From: DATJPY01 sp035506135
Lineage (GTDB): Bacteria > Myxococcota_A > UBA9160 > PR03
Direction of reading: 5' to 3'
NCBI GenBank assembly: GCA_035506135.1
Contig: DATJPY010000096.1
Coordinates: 1-64,000 of the forward strand
DNA length: 64,000 nt
Shown: positions 40,600 to 49,381 of the stretch, piece after piece
Layout of the letters: every line of letters starts with the position of its first letter
Numbering within the stretch: position 1 is the stretch's first letter
Translations under genes and position numbers: made by a program
Notes under the pieces: model-generated
Told to the model about the DNA's origin: nothing
Database searches by the model: none
What the model saw: only the letters and a program-made list of their open reading frames with translations

Positions 40600-42998
40600 G
40601 CGAGCGTGACCTCGGTCGCGCCTTCGCCGCCCGTCTCGAGGCTCGCCGCCGCGTAGCGGAGGACGTAGGGGGAGCCGGCGAGGTGCTCGCGCACGGCGGC
40701 GCGCAGGGCGCCCGTCCCGAGCCCGTGCACGATGGTGAGATGCGCGCGGCGCTCGACGGCGGCCCGATCGAGCGCCTGGCTCACGCGCGCGAGCGCCTCC
40801 TCCACGCGCAGGCCGCGCAGGTCGATGCGCGCCGCGGTGCCGGCCGAATCGTCCGCGCGGAGCGCATCGCCCGCCTCGATCGAGACCCTCGCCGTGCGCG
40901 CGGGCGCGACCGCCTCGGGCGCCGCTCCGATCCGGTCCGCAGGCAGGACGAGCCGCGCGGCGCCGACCTGCACGCCCACCCGGCCGCGCCGATCCGGAAG
41001 CGAGAGAAGGACGCCGACGCCGCCGCCCGCGATCGAGACGCGGGCGCCGGCACGCGCCTCGCGCCAGTCGATGGGCGCGACGGCGCCCCCGCGCGCAGCG
41101 GACGCGAGTCCCTCGTCGTCGGCGAGCTCGGGCTGCGCGGGCGCCCGCTCCTCGATGGCTCGGAGCTCGTCGCGCGCGCGGGCGGCCGCCCGCGCGCCGC
41201 CGCCCTGCTGGAGCGTCCGGATCACGGACGCGACCTCCTCGTGCGCGCGGCGGAACGACGACTCGAGGTCGCGCCGCATCTCGCCGTAGAGTCGATCGCG
41301 CCGGCGCTGCAGCTCCTCGAGCCGGCGGCCCAGCTCGGCGCGCTCGGTCTCGGTCTCGGCGCGCGCGCGCGCGGCCTCGGCCCGCTCCTGGTCGAGTGCG
41401 AGGCGGCTCGTATTCAGCTCCGCGAGCAGCCGCTCCAGGCGGCGATCCTCGCGATCGAGGAGCTCGTTGGCGCGGTCGAGCACGTCGTGGCGCAGACCCA
41501 TGCGCGCTGCCACCGCGGTGGCCGACGACGCGCCGGGAGCGCCCGGGCGCAGTCGGTAGGTCGGGGCCAGGGTGGCAGGGTCGAACTCGAAGCTCGCGTT
41601 CTCGAAGCGCGGATCCACGGCCGCCATCTCCTTCAGGAGGCCGTAGTGCGTGGTCGCGATGACGCGCGCGCCCGCACCGGCGAGCGCCTCGAGCACCGCC
41701 TGCGCGAGCGCGGCGCCCTCGCCCGGGTCGGTGCCGTCGCCGATCTCGTCGAGCACCACCAGCGCGTGCTCGTCGGCCGCATCCACGATGCGCGCGAGAT
41801 TCGCCAGATGCGCCGAGAACGTCGAGAGGCTCTCGCGCAGGCTCTGGGCATCGCCGATGTCGGCGAGCACGCGCGCGAGGAAGTCGACGCGCGCGCCGGG
41901 CGCCGCGGCCACGTGAAGGCCGGCGCTCGCGCACAGCGCGGCGAGCGCCACGGCCTTCATCGCCACCGTCTTGCCGCCGGCGTTCGGACCCGACAGCACC
42001 AGCACGCGGTGCGACGCGCCGAGGTGCACGTCGTTCGGCACGGCGCGGTCCGGCGGCAAGAGGGGGTGGCGGAGCTGCGGGAGCCGCAGCACGCCGGCGT
42101 CGCGCAGCTCCGGGAGGACCGCGTTCCAGTCGCGCGCGAGCGCTCCGCGCGCGAACGCGAGGTCGATCTCCGCGAGCTGCTCGAGGCTCGCCCGCAGCGC
42201 CGGTGCCTCGCGCTGCAGCGCGGCCGAGAGCTCGCGCAGGATGCGCGCCGTCTCGCGCTCGATCGCCAGCTCGGCCTGCTTCAGCCGGTTGTTGGCGTCG
42301 ACGGCGACCTGCGGCTCGATGAAGAGCGTGGTGCCCGAGGCCGACGCGTCGTGGACGATGCCGCGCACCCGTCCGCGCGCGTCGGCGCGCACCGGGAGCA
42401 CGTAGCGGTCGTTGCGCAGCGTCACGAACGAGTCGGAGAGGTGCGGTGCGATCTCGGGATCGCGCAGCGCGGAGTCGAGCAGGCGCTGAAGCTCGCCGCC
42501 GAGTCGCCGCGCCTCGGCGCGGGCCTCGGCGAGCGCCGCCGACGCCGTGTCGCGCAGCCGGCCCTCGGGGTCGATCGCGGCCTCGACCGCGTCGGCGAGC
42601 GAGACGTGGCGCCCGAGCGACGCCGCCAGCGCCGCCAGCCGCGGCGCCCCCTCGGCGCGGCGCGCGAGCCAACGCGCGGTGGCGTCGATCGCGGAGACCG
42701 CGGCGGCCACGTCGAGCAGGTCGCCCGCGCCGATCTCGCCGCCGCGCTCGGCGCGCGCGAGCGCCGCCCCGACGTCCGAGAGGCCGCCGAAGGGCGGCGC
42801 CTCGAGCTCGAGCAGAGCGCGCGCCTCGGCCGTCTCGGCCAGCCGCGCGCGGGCGCTCTCGGCGTCCGCCGTGAACAGGGCGGTGTCGGACTCGACGGCG
42901 CAGCGCATGCGACCGCCGGGCGTTTGCACGTGTGCGCGCAGCCGCTCGAGCACGAGCGGCCACTCGAGAGATTCGAGGGTTCGCCGCGAGACCTGCAT
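40596..42998 (-). CDS. mutS2: endonuclease MutS2
   Basis: An 800-residue MutS2: N-terminal core helices (LESLEWPLVLERLRAHVQTP), the ATPase with Walker A SGPNAGGKTVAMKA and Walker B ALVVLDEIGDGTDPGEG, IATTHYGLLKEMA, a long charged coiled coil (about 520-620), and the Smr nuclease domain IDLRGLRVEEALARVSQALD with IVHGLGTGALRAAVREHL. MutS2 lacks mismatch-binding domains and acts in suppression of recombination or in ribosome rescue. ATG 42998 begins the conserved part. Confidence 0.94.
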   Translation of the reverse strand: MQVSRRTLESLEWPLVLERLRAHVQTPGGRMRCAVESDTALFTADAESARARLAETAEARALLELEAPPFGGLSDVGAALARAERGGEIGAGDLLDVAAAVSAIDATARWLARRAEGAPRLAALAASLGRHVSLADAVEAAIDPEGRLRDTASAALAEARAEARRLGGELQRLLDSALRDPEIAPHLSDSFVTLRNDRYVLPVRADARGRVRGIVHDASASGTTLFIEPQVAVDANNRLKQAELAIERETARILRELSAALQREAPALRASLEQLAEIDLAFARGALARDWNAVLPELRDAGVLRLPQLRHPLLPPDRAVPNDVHLGASHRVLVLSGPNAGGKTVAMKAVALAALCASAGLHVAAAPGARVDFLARVLADIGDAQSLRESLSTFSAHLANLARIVDAADEHALVVLDEIGDGTDPGEGAALAQAVLEALAGAGARVIATTHYGLLKEMAAVDPRFENASFEFDPATLAPTYRLRPGAPGASSATAVAARMGLRHDVLDRANELLDREDRRLERLLAELNTSRLALDQERAEAARARAETETERAELGRRLEELQRRRDRLYGEMRRDLESSFRRAHEEVASVIRTLQQGGGARAAARARDELRAIEERAPAQPELADDEGLASAARGGAVAPIDWREARAGARVSIAGGGVGVLLSLPDRRGRVGVQVGAARLVLPADRIGAAPEAVAPARTARVSIEAGDALRADDSAGTAARIDLRGLRVEEALARVSQALDRAAVERRAHLTIVHGLGTGALRAAVREHLAGSPYVLRYAAASLETGGEGATEVTLA

Positions 42999-43091
42999 CT
43001 CCGCGTCCGCTCCGCCGGTCGAGCGAGCCTGACGCGCTCGACCGGCGCCTGCAACCGACGGGCCTGCGCCGCGCGGAGCCGAGCGAGCGGG

Positions 43092-43097
43092 TAGAAT
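43092..43097 (+). promoter_or_regulatory. candidate -10 box, predicted leaderless promoter
   Basis: TAGAAT ends 6 bases before ATG 43104, so the expected transcription start falls on or next to the start codon. The -35 region is weak. Confidence 0.45.
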
Positions 43098-43103
43098 GCA
43101 GCC

Positions 43104-44627
43104 ATGGCCGACCCGAGGAGCGCTGCGCGGCCCGATCTGCCGGGGCTGCCGCCGCGCGCCGAACCCGCGCCGCATCGGCGCGGCTGGCTCGAGCGCGCGA
43201 TCGGCATCGATCCGCGCGCGCTCGCGGTGATGCGCATCGGCTTCGGCGTCGTCCTGCTCATCGACCTCGGCGTGCGCGCGCAGAACCTGACCACGCTCTA
43301 CACCGACCTCGGCGTCTTCCCGCGCGAGCGCATGGATCCGTGGATGTGGCAGATGGTCGCACCCTTCCACTGGCTCTACGGCTCCTTCCGCTGGGAGGCC
43401 TCGCTCTTCGCCATCGCGGCGCTGTTCGCCCTGTCGCTCGCGGCCGGCTTCCAGAGCCGCGTCTCGGCGGTCGCGTCGTGGCTCCTGCTCACCTCGATGC
43501 AGGCCCGGACCCCGATCGTCAACGACCTGGGCGACGACATCCTCCGCGTCTGTCTGTTCTGGACCCTGTTCCTGCCGCTCGGCCGCTGCTGGTCGGTCGA
43601 TGCGCTCCGCGCGCGTCCGGGCCGGGAGCCGGCGGCAGCGCCCGTGTGCTCGGTGCCCGGTCTCGCCTACCTCCTGCAGGTCGCGTTCGTCTACCTCTTC
43701 ACCGCGCTGCTGAAGAGCGGCGACGACTGGCACCGCGACGGCACGGCGCTCTACTACGCGCTCAACCTCGATCACCTGGCGACCCCGCTCGGGGTGTGGC
43801 TCCGCCAGTTCCCGCCCTTCCTCATGCTGGTGACGCGGGCGACGCTGGCCCTCGAGTTCGTCGGGCCGTTCCTGCTCTTTGCGCCGTGGTGGCCGATCCG
43901 CACCGCGGCGGTGGTGTCCTTCTGGTCGCTGCACCTCGGCATCGCCGCCTCGTATCGCCTCGGCATCTTCCCCTGGACGGATCTCGTGATCCTGGTCCCG
44001 TTCCTGCCCGCGCCGGTCTGGGATCGGCTCGAGCGCCTCGTCGGTCGCGCTCCGCAGCCGGCGCGCGCGCCGCAGCCCGACGGCGGGCGCTTCGCGCCGC
44101 TCCTCGCCGTGAGCGCGGGGGCCATCCTGCTCTACGTCCTCGGCTGCAACATCAAGAGCGTCTGGCAGGACTTCCCGATGCCGGGGTGGCTGACGGACGC
44201 CGGCCTCCGCATCCGCATCAACCAGCAGTGGCGGATGTTCACGCCGAGCCCTCCGCACGACCACGGCTGGTGGGTGATCCCGGGCCGGCTCGCGAACGGC
44301 GAGGTCGTCGACCTCTCGGTGCACGGGCCGGCGCTCACCTGGCGCAAGCCCGCGCTGATCTCGGGCGACTATCCGTCGTTCCGGATGCTGATCTACATGG
44401 TCCAGATCCGCGACCCTGCCAACACGCCCTTGCGTCGGCGCTGGATCGAGTGGACGTGCCGGAACTGGAACCGCAGCCATCCGGCCGCCGAGCGCCTCGA
44501 GCGGGTCGAGATGTACTTCATGAACGAGACGACGCTGCCGCCCGGCGAGGGCTCCAAGGTCGAGAAGCAGCTGCTGATCGGGATGGACTGCCCGCCGCCC
44601 TCGAACCCGCTCGTCGCGGGGCCGTGA
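43104..44627 (+). CDS. HTTM domain membrane protein
   Basis: A 507-residue protein with about eight hydrophobic helices and the HTTM (vitamin-K gamma-carboxylase-like) pattern: ALAVMRIGFGVVLLIDLGV, LYTDLGVFPRERMDPWM, PIVNDLGDDILRVCLFWTLF, YLLQVAFVYLFTALLKSGDD, WHRDGTALYYALNLDHLATP. The C-terminal soluble part has INQQWRMFTPSPPHDHGWWV. Function in bacteria is unproved. The ATG is predicted to be leaderless. It runs convergent with the acyl-CoA dehydrogenase gene, 6 bases apart. Confidence 0.88.
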   Translation: MADPRSAARPDLPGLPPRAEPAPHRRGWLERAIGIDPRALAVMRIGFGVVLLIDLGVRAQNLTTLYTDLGVFPRERMDPWMWQMVAPFHWLYGSFRWEASLFAIAALFALSLAAGFQSRVSAVASWLLLTSMQARTPIVNDLGDDILRVCLFWTLFLPLGRCWSVDALRARPGREPAAAPVCSVPGLAYLLQVAFVYLFTALLKSGDDWHRDGTALYYALNLDHLATPLGVWLRQFPPFLMLVTRATLALEFVGPFLLFAPWWPIRTAAVVSFWSLHLGIAASYRLGIFPWTDLVILVPFLPAPVWDRLERLVGRAPQPARAPQPDGGRFAPLLAVSAGAILLYVLGCNIKSVWQDFPMPGWLTDAGLRIRINQQWRMFTPSPPHDHGWWVIPGRLANGEVVDLSVHGPALTWRKPALISGDYPSFRMLIYMVQIRDPANTPLRRRWIEWTCRNWNRSHPAAERLERVEMYFMNETTLPPGEGSKVEKQLLIGMDCPPPSNPLVAGP

Positions 44628-44633
44628 GGCTGT

Positions 44634-45800
44634 TCAGAGGGCGCGCAGCCCCGTCACGTGCTCGCCGAGGATCAGCATGTGGACGTCGTGGGTGCCCTCG
44701 TAGGTGCGCACCGTCTCGAGGTTCACCATGTGGCGCATCGCGCAGTAGTCGTCGACGATGCCGTTCGCGCCGAGCAGGTCGCGCGCCTCGCGCGCGATGC
44801 GGAGCGCGATGTCCACGTTGTTGCGCTTGGCCATCGAGACCATCACGTGCTCGAGCTTGTCGGCGTCCTTGAGGCGGCCGAGCCGCCAGGCGAGCAGCTG
44901 CGCCTTGGTGATCTCGGTCAACATGAACACGAGCTTCTGCTGCGTGAGCTGCTTGCCGGCGAGCGGCCCGCCGTCGACGATCCGCTCGCGGGTGTAGCGG
45001 AGCGCCTCGTCGTAGCAGGCCATGGCGGCGCCGATGGCTCCCCACGCGATGCCGTAGCGCGCCTGCGTGAGGCACGAGAGGGGGGCCTGCAGGCCCTTCG
45101 CGTCGGGGAGCCGGCTCGACTCCGGCACCTCGACGTCGTGCAGGAACAGCTCCGAGGTCACCGACGCGCGCAGCGACATCTTGCCCTTGATGTCGCGCGC
45201 CTCGAAGCCCGGACGGTCGGTCTCGACCAGGAAGCCGCGCACGCCCTCCGCGGTCTGGGCCCAGATCACCGCGAGCTGCGCCAGCGTCCCGTTCGTGATC
45301 CAGCGCTTGGTGCCGTTCAGCCGCCAGGACGCGCCGTGCCGCTCGGCCTTGGTGCGCATCCCGGAGACGTGGCTGCCGAAGTCGGGCTCGGTGAGGCCGA
45401 AGCATCCGATCGCACGGCCCGCGGCGAGAGCCGGAAGCCACTGCTCCCGCTGCGCCTCGGAGCCGTAGCGGTGGATCGGGTACATGACGAGGCCGCCCTG
45501 CACCGACGCGAACGAGCGAAGGCCCGAGTCGCCGCGCTCGAGCTCCTGCATCACGAGCCCGTACGCGACGTTGTTCATGCCGGCGCAGCCGTAGCCCTCG
45601 AGATTGGCGCCGAAGAGCCCGAGCTCCGCCAGGCGCGGGACGAGCTGCATCGGGAACGAGCCGTCGCGCCGCACGTGCTCGCGGACGAGCGGCAGGAACT
45701 CCTTCGAGACGAAGTCCCGCACCGTGTCGCGCGCCAGGATCTCCTCTTCGGAGAGCAGCTCCTCGAGCCGCAGGAAGTCGACGCCGTCGAAGTCGGCCAC
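44634..45800 (-). CDS. gcdH: acyl-CoA dehydrogenase, glutaryl-CoA dehydrogenase type
   Basis: A 388-residue flavoenzyme. FAD and substrate motifs are CFGLTEPDFGSHVSGM, KRWITNGTLAQLAVIWAQ and QARYGIAWGAIGAAMACYDE. The catalytic base lies in RTYEGTHDVHMLILGEHVTG, the arrangement in glutaryl-CoA dehydrogenase, which converts glutaryl-CoA to crotonyl-CoA in lysine and aromatic degradation. No neighbouring genes of that pathway are present. Other short or branched acyl-CoA substrates are possible. Confidence 0.85.
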   Translation of the reverse strand: MADFDGVDFLRLEELLSEEEILARDTVRDFVSKEFLPLVREHVRRDGSFPMQLVPRLAELGLFGANLEGYGCAGMNNVAYGLVMQELERGDSGLRSFASVQGGLVMYPIHRYGSEAQREQWLPALAAGRAIGCFGLTEPDFGSHVSGMRTKAERHGASWRLNGTKRWITNGTLAQLAVIWAQTAEGVRGFLVETDRPGFEARDIKGKMSLRASVTSELFLHDVEVPESSRLPDAKGLQAPLSCLTQARYGIAWGAIGAAMACYDEALRYTRERIVDGGPLAGKQLTQQKLVFMLTEITKAQLLAWRLGRLKDADKLEHVMVSMAKRNNVDIALRIAREARDLLGANGIVDDYCAMRHMVNLETVRTYEGTHDVHMLILGEHVTGLRAL

Positions 45801-45852
45801 CGGTTCCTCCCGATCTCGACCGCGGCGCGCCGGTCCGTTCCAGCATAGACGA

Positions 45853-45881
45853 AGAGCCCGGGACCGTCGGTCCCGGGCTCT
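45853..45881 (-). terminator. 13-bp GC-rich hairpin downstream of the phasin-like gene
   Basis: Arms AGAGCCCGGGACC and GGTCCCGGGCTCT pair perfectly around a 3-base loop. It lies 28 bases past the phasin-like stop on the minus strand and before gcdH, so it should terminate or stabilise that transcript. The following TTCGTCTAT is only weakly T-rich. Confidence 0.6.
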
Positions 45882-45908
45882 CGGCTCACCCCAGAGGTCG
45901 AGCGCCGG

Positions 45909-46307
45909 CTACGCCTCGCCCGCGACGCCGTGCGCCTTCTCGAGCTCGCGGAGCTTGCGCGAGAGGCCCGCGAGCTTCTTGTCGATGCGCTCGAGCTCGC
46001 CGCGCGTGGCGATCGGGAGCACGCCGAGGAAGCTGGCGACGCCGCGCTCGATCTGGCGGGTCGCATCGGCCCGGATCGACTCGGCGCGCTTCACGAGCGG
46101 CCGTCGCTGGAGCTCGCGCTGGAAGCGGGCGATCTCGCGCTGCGCCCTCTTCTCGATCGCCTTCCGGCGGGTCACGACCTCCCGGCCGAGCTGCTTGCGG
46201 CGGGTCTCGACCTGCCGCTGGATCTTGCGGAACTGGCGGTCGAACCGGCGCACCGCGGTGCGGAGCTGGTCGACGCCGTCTCGAACCACGCTGGCTTGCT
46301 GAGCCAT
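45909..46307 (-). CDS. phasin-like coiled-coil protein
   Basis: A 132-residue, strongly basic and helical protein: RTAVRRFDRQFRKIQRQVET, RRKAIEKRAQREIARFQREL, ending LERIDKKLAGLSRKLRELEK. Heptad-rich sequence without membrane segment resembles polyhydroxyalkanoate granule-associated phasin-type proteins, but this is a low-information match and other coiled-coil roles are possible. The gene has its own recognisable promoter and a strong downstream hairpin, so it may be well expressed. Ribosome site AGGAGGAGA upstream of ATG 46307. Confidence 0.6.
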   Translation of the reverse strand: MAQQASVVRDGVDQLRTAVRRFDRQFRKIQRQVETRRKQLGREVVTRRKAIEKRAQREIARFQRELQRRPLVKRAESIRADATRQIERGVASFLGVLPIATRGELERIDKKLAGLSRKLRELEKAHGVAGEA

Positions 46308-46363
46308 CGTCCTGTCTCCTCCTGCTCGTCGCTTCTCGTCGATGTGGTTGCGAATGCGCGGTC

Positions 46364-46391
46364 AATCTAACACGCCGCGTCATGGAGTCAA
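46364..46391 (-). promoter_or_regulatory. sigma-70 type promoter of the phasin-like gene
   Basis: On the minus strand TTGACT (46391-46386), 16 bases, TAGATT (46369-46364). Start is predicted near 46357, giving a 50-base leader with AGGAGGAGA before the ATG. Confidence 0.6.
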
Positions 46392-46398
46392 GGAGACC

Positions 46399-46435
46399 GG
46401 AATATCGACTGATTCTATCGATATATCAATATCTT
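46399..46435. promoter_or_regulatory. AT-rich block upstream of the phasin-like promoter
   Basis: An island of A/T in an otherwise GC-rich window, with two TATCGA copies 13 bases apart and overlapping ATAT steps. It sits just upstream of the -35, where an UP element or a nucleoid-protein or repressor site would be expected. Confidence 0.4.
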
Positions 46436-46464
46436 GCATCTTGGCTTCGGGCCGGCCAAGATGC
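46436..46464 (-). terminator. 10-bp hairpin downstream of fabH
   Basis: GCATCTTGGC and GCCAAGATGC pair perfectly around a 9-base loop, 23 bases after the fabH stop on the minus strand. An A/T-rich run follows but no T tract, so termination strength is uncertain. Confidence 0.5.
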
Positions 46465-46487
46465 CGTCTAGATGCATTGCGGCATGG

Positions 46488-47495
46488 CTACCAGCGGGCG
46501 ATGGCGCTCGCCCAGGTGAAGCCCGAGCCGAAGGCCGTCATGGCGACGAGCTGGCCCGCGACGAGCCGCCCGCTCCGCACCAGCTCGTCGAGCAGCATCG
46601 GGATGGAGGCGGCCGAGCAGTTGCCGTAGCGCTCGATGTTGCTCGGGCACTTCTCGAGCGGGATCCCGAGCTGCTGGGCGACGAACTCGTTGATCCGCAG
46701 GTTCGCCTGGTGGAACAGGAAGTGGTCGACGTCGTCGAGCTTGATGCCGGCGGCGTCGAGCGTCTCGCGGAGCACCTCGGGCATGCGGGTCACCGCGTGC
46801 TTGAAGACGAAGCGCCCCTCCATCTTGGGGAAGTGGCGGCCCTCGTCGACGAGCTCGCGCGTGATGCGGAGCGGGTAGAACGACGACCCCGGCGCCTCGA
46901 TCCAGAGCCGCTTGGCGTGCTCGCCCTCGGCGTGCATCCGGATCGCGAGCAGCGCCGAACGGTCGTTCGAGTCCTGGGTGGCCTCGACCACCGCAGCGCC
47001 GGCCCCGTCGCCGAAGAGCACGGCCACGTCGCGGCCCCGGGTGGTCAGGTCGAGACCGGTCGAGTGCACCTCGCAGCCCACCACCAGGAGCCGCCGCATC
47101 GCGCCGGAGCGGATGAAGGAGTCGGCCACCGCGAGGGCGTAGAGGAAGCCGCTGCACTGCGCGCGCAGGTCGAAGCACGGGATCTCCGGCACGCCGAGCC
47201 GGTGGTGCAGGAAGTAGGAGGTGCCGGGGAAGTCGTGCTCGGGCGAGAGCGTGGCGAGGATGATGCCGTCGAGGTCCTCGGGGGCCACGTGCGCAGCCTC
47301 GAGCGCGCGGCGCGACGCGCCCTCCGCGAGGCTGGCCGGCGTCTCGCCCTCCGAGATGTGCCGGCGCTCGCGCACGCCCGAGCGCTGCTGGATCCACTCG
47401 TCGCTGGTGTCCATCAGGCGCTCGAGGTCGTGGTTCGTCACCACGCGGTCGGGCACGCACAGGCCGGTCCCCACGATCTTGGCTCGCGTCGTCAT
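46488..47495 (-). CDS. fabH: 3-oxoacyl-ACP synthase III family protein (FabH)
   Basis: A 335-residue thiolase-fold condensing enzyme with the full catalytic triad: Cys114 in LRAQCSGFLYA, His in LFHQANLRINEF and Asn in YGNCSAASIPMLLDEL. TSDEWIQQRSGVRERRH is the FabH N-terminal signature. It normally joins acetyl-CoA to malonyl-ACP to start fatty-acid synthesis. No other fab genes are nearby, so a specialised KASIII-like role (for example long-chain or secondary-metabolite condensation) is possible. ATG overlaps the hflX stop (ATGA). Confidence 0.85.
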   Translation of the reverse strand: MTTRAKIVGTGLCVPDRVVTNHDLERLMDTSDEWIQQRSGVRERRHISEGETPASLAEGASRRALEAAHVAPEDLDGIILATLSPEHDFPGTSYFLHHRLGVPEIPCFDLRAQCSGFLYALAVADSFIRSGAMRRLLVVGCEVHSTGLDLTTRGRDVAVLFGDGAGAAVVEATQDSNDRSALLAIRMHAEGEHAKRLWIEAPGSSFYPLRITRELVDEGRHFPKMEGRFVFKHAVTRMPEVLRETLDAAGIKLDDVDHFLFHQANLRINEFVAQQLGIPLEKCPSNIERYGNCSAASIPMLLDELVRSGRLVAGQLVAMTAFGSGFTWASAIARW

Positions 47496-49204
47496 GCCAC
47501 CCCCCTTGCAATCTGTCGGCGCGAGGCCTCGCCCGGATCCTCGTGCCAGAGCCGCGCCGCGGCGCGCTCGTGCAGCGCATCGAGCCCGATGCCCCGCAGC
47601 GCCGAGACGGCGACGCCGCCGTGGCGCGACGCGATTGCCGCACCCACGCCGGGCTCGAGGCGGTCAGCCTGGTTGAACACCAGGAGCTCGGGCGTGTCGC
47701 CGAGCCCCATCTCCTCGAGCACCCCGCGGACGGCGTCGATGCGCTCCTCGAAGTCCGGGGCCGCGGTGTCGACCACGTGCAGGAAGACGTCGGCGTCGCC
47801 GAGCTCCTCGAGCGTGGCGCGGAAGGCGTCGCGCAGATCGGGCGGCAGGTCGCGGATGAAGCCGACGGTATCGGTCACGACGACGTCGCGCCCGAGCCCC
47901 CCGTCACTCGGCCCGCGCGGGTCCGCCAGGCGCAGGCGCCGCGAGGTCGGGTCGAGCGTCGCGAACATCCGGTCCCCGATCGGCACCTCGGCGCCCGTGA
48001 GCGCGCGCAGGAGGGTGCTCTTGCCCGCGTTGGTGTAGCCGACGATCGAGAGCACCGGGACGCCGCGGCGCGTGCGCCGCCGGCGCCGCCCCTCGCGCTC
48101 GCGGCGCAGACCGCCGAGCTCGCGCTCGAGCCGCGCGATGCGCTCGCGCACGCGGCGGCGGTCCACCTCGAGGCGTTGCTCGCCCGGGCCGCGCCCCCCG
48201 ATCCCGCCGGCCAGCCGCGAGAGGCCGTCGTCGCGCTGGGCGAGGCGGGGCAGCCGGTATCGGAGCTGCGCGAGCTCGACCTGCAGCTTGCCGTCCCGCG
48301 ACCGCGCCCGCTGGGCGAAGATGTCGAGGATCAGCTGGGTGCGGTCGATCACGCGCAGGTCGAGGCGCTCGCCCAGGTTGCGCGCCTGTGCCGGCGTGAG
48401 ATCGCTGTCGAAGATCACCAGCTCGGCGTCGTGCCGGAAGGCCCGCAGCACCAGGTCCTCGAGGCGGCCTTCTCCCACCACGGTGCGCGGATCGCGCTGC
48501 GCGCGTTGCTGCAGCAGCACGTCCGCCACCTCGACGCCGGCCGAGCGCGCCAGCTCGCGAAGCTCGTCGAGCGAGTCCTCGGTCTCGCTCCGCGGGCGTC
48601 CAGCACTGACCGCAACCAGGACGGCGCGCTCGGTGGTGCCCACCTCGCGGGTGCGCGTGGAGCGCGAGAGCTCCTCCTCGAGCGCGCGGATCCACTCGGC
48701 GAAGTCCAGGTCGAGGCGCGCGGGCGGCGTGGGCGCCATCTGCTCCACCACGGCCTCGTCGGCCTGGGCCGGGCGCAGGTGGGCGACGTGGGCGTCGCGC
48801 GGCAGTCCCTCCGCATCGAGGCCGATCGTGACCATCGCGTCGAGCCGCAGCTTGGCGAGGTCGGTCAGATCGTCGTGGGTGAGGGCCTCCTCGCCGAGGT
48901 GGGTGTGGATGCAGCGCAGGCCGCGCAGGCGGCCCTGCCCGGCGCGGAGGCGGCCCCAGTCGGGCAGCTCGATCGAGCGGGCCGAGCCGACCATGGCGTG
49001 CGTCACGGCGCCGCGTCGGTCCACGAACACGCCGACCTGTCGCCGGATCTCGTGCGACAGCTCGGTCAGCTCGCGGGCGAACTCGTGGGTGATGAGGCGG
49101 TCGGAGGGGAGGCGGCGCCGATAGAGGCGCTCGATCGCGCGGACCTGGCTCGATTTGAGGCCCTGGGTGTTGCCGAAGACGCGGATTGAGGTTGCTCCCG
49201 TCAG
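47492..49204 (-). CDS. hflX: GTPase HflX, non-canonical start
   Basis: The GTPase domain has G1 GYTNAGKSTLL, switch region MFATLDPTSRRLRL, G3 DTVGFIRDLP and G4 VFNQADRL (Gln where NKxD has Lys). The HflX middle domain includes DLTPAQARNLGERLDLRVID and GGIGGRGPGEQRLEVDRRRV. HflX splits stalled 70S ribosomes. Conserved-looking N-terminal sequence (GNTQGLKSSQVRAIERLYRR, then LITHEFARELTELSHEIRRQ) is encoded upstream of the first ATG/GTG/TTG (GTG 49030). An in-frame stop lies just before 49204, leaving CTG 49204 or ATC 49186 (preceded by GGGAG) as the start. The gene identity is certain; the start is not. Confidence 0.85.
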   Translation of the reverse strand: MTGATSIRVFGNTQGLKSSQVRAIERLYRRRLPSDRLITHEFARELTELSHEIRRQVGVFVDRRGAVTHAMVGSARSIELPDWGRLRAGQGRLRGLRCIHTHLGEEALTHDDLTDLAKLRLDAMVTIGLDAEGLPRDAHVAHLRPAQADEAVVEQMAPTPPARLDLDFAEWIRALEEELSRSTRTREVGTTERAVLVAVSAGRPRSETEDSLDELRELARSAGVEVADVLLQQRAQRDPRTVVGEGRLEDLVLRAFRHDAELVIFDSDLTPAQARNLGERLDLRVIDRTQLILDIFAQRARSRDGKLQVELAQLRYRLPRLAQRDDGLSRLAGGIGGRGPGEQRLEVDRRRVRERIARLERELGGLRREREGRRRRRTRRGVPVLSIVGYTNAGKSTLLRALTGAEVPIGDRMFATLDPTSRRLRLADPRGPSDGGLGRDVVVTDTVGFIRDLPPDLRDAFRATLEELGDADVFLHVVDTAAPDFEERIDAVRGVLEEMGLGDTPELLVFNQADRLEPGVGAAIASRHGGVAVSALRGIGLDALHERAAARLWHEDPGEASRRQIARGVA

Positions 49205-49381
49205 TCGGGGACTCTAGCCCACGGGCGACTCGAAGTCGCAATCGATCCCCGAGGGGTCGCGACGATGGGACCGGGGTGGTCCGAACCGCCCGGCCGGCAC
49301 TAGCATGGCAGGCTCCGCTCCGACCTCCCGCGAGGCGGAATCGGTTTCACGAGCGGGCAACGGCGGACGATAGGAGAGCCG

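Noticed and set aside
39354..43094. A 1246-codon plus-strand open frame
   Set aside because: Antisense to mutS2 and out of frame with the FAD oxidoreductase; Arg/Ala/Gly/Glu-rich with no motifs.
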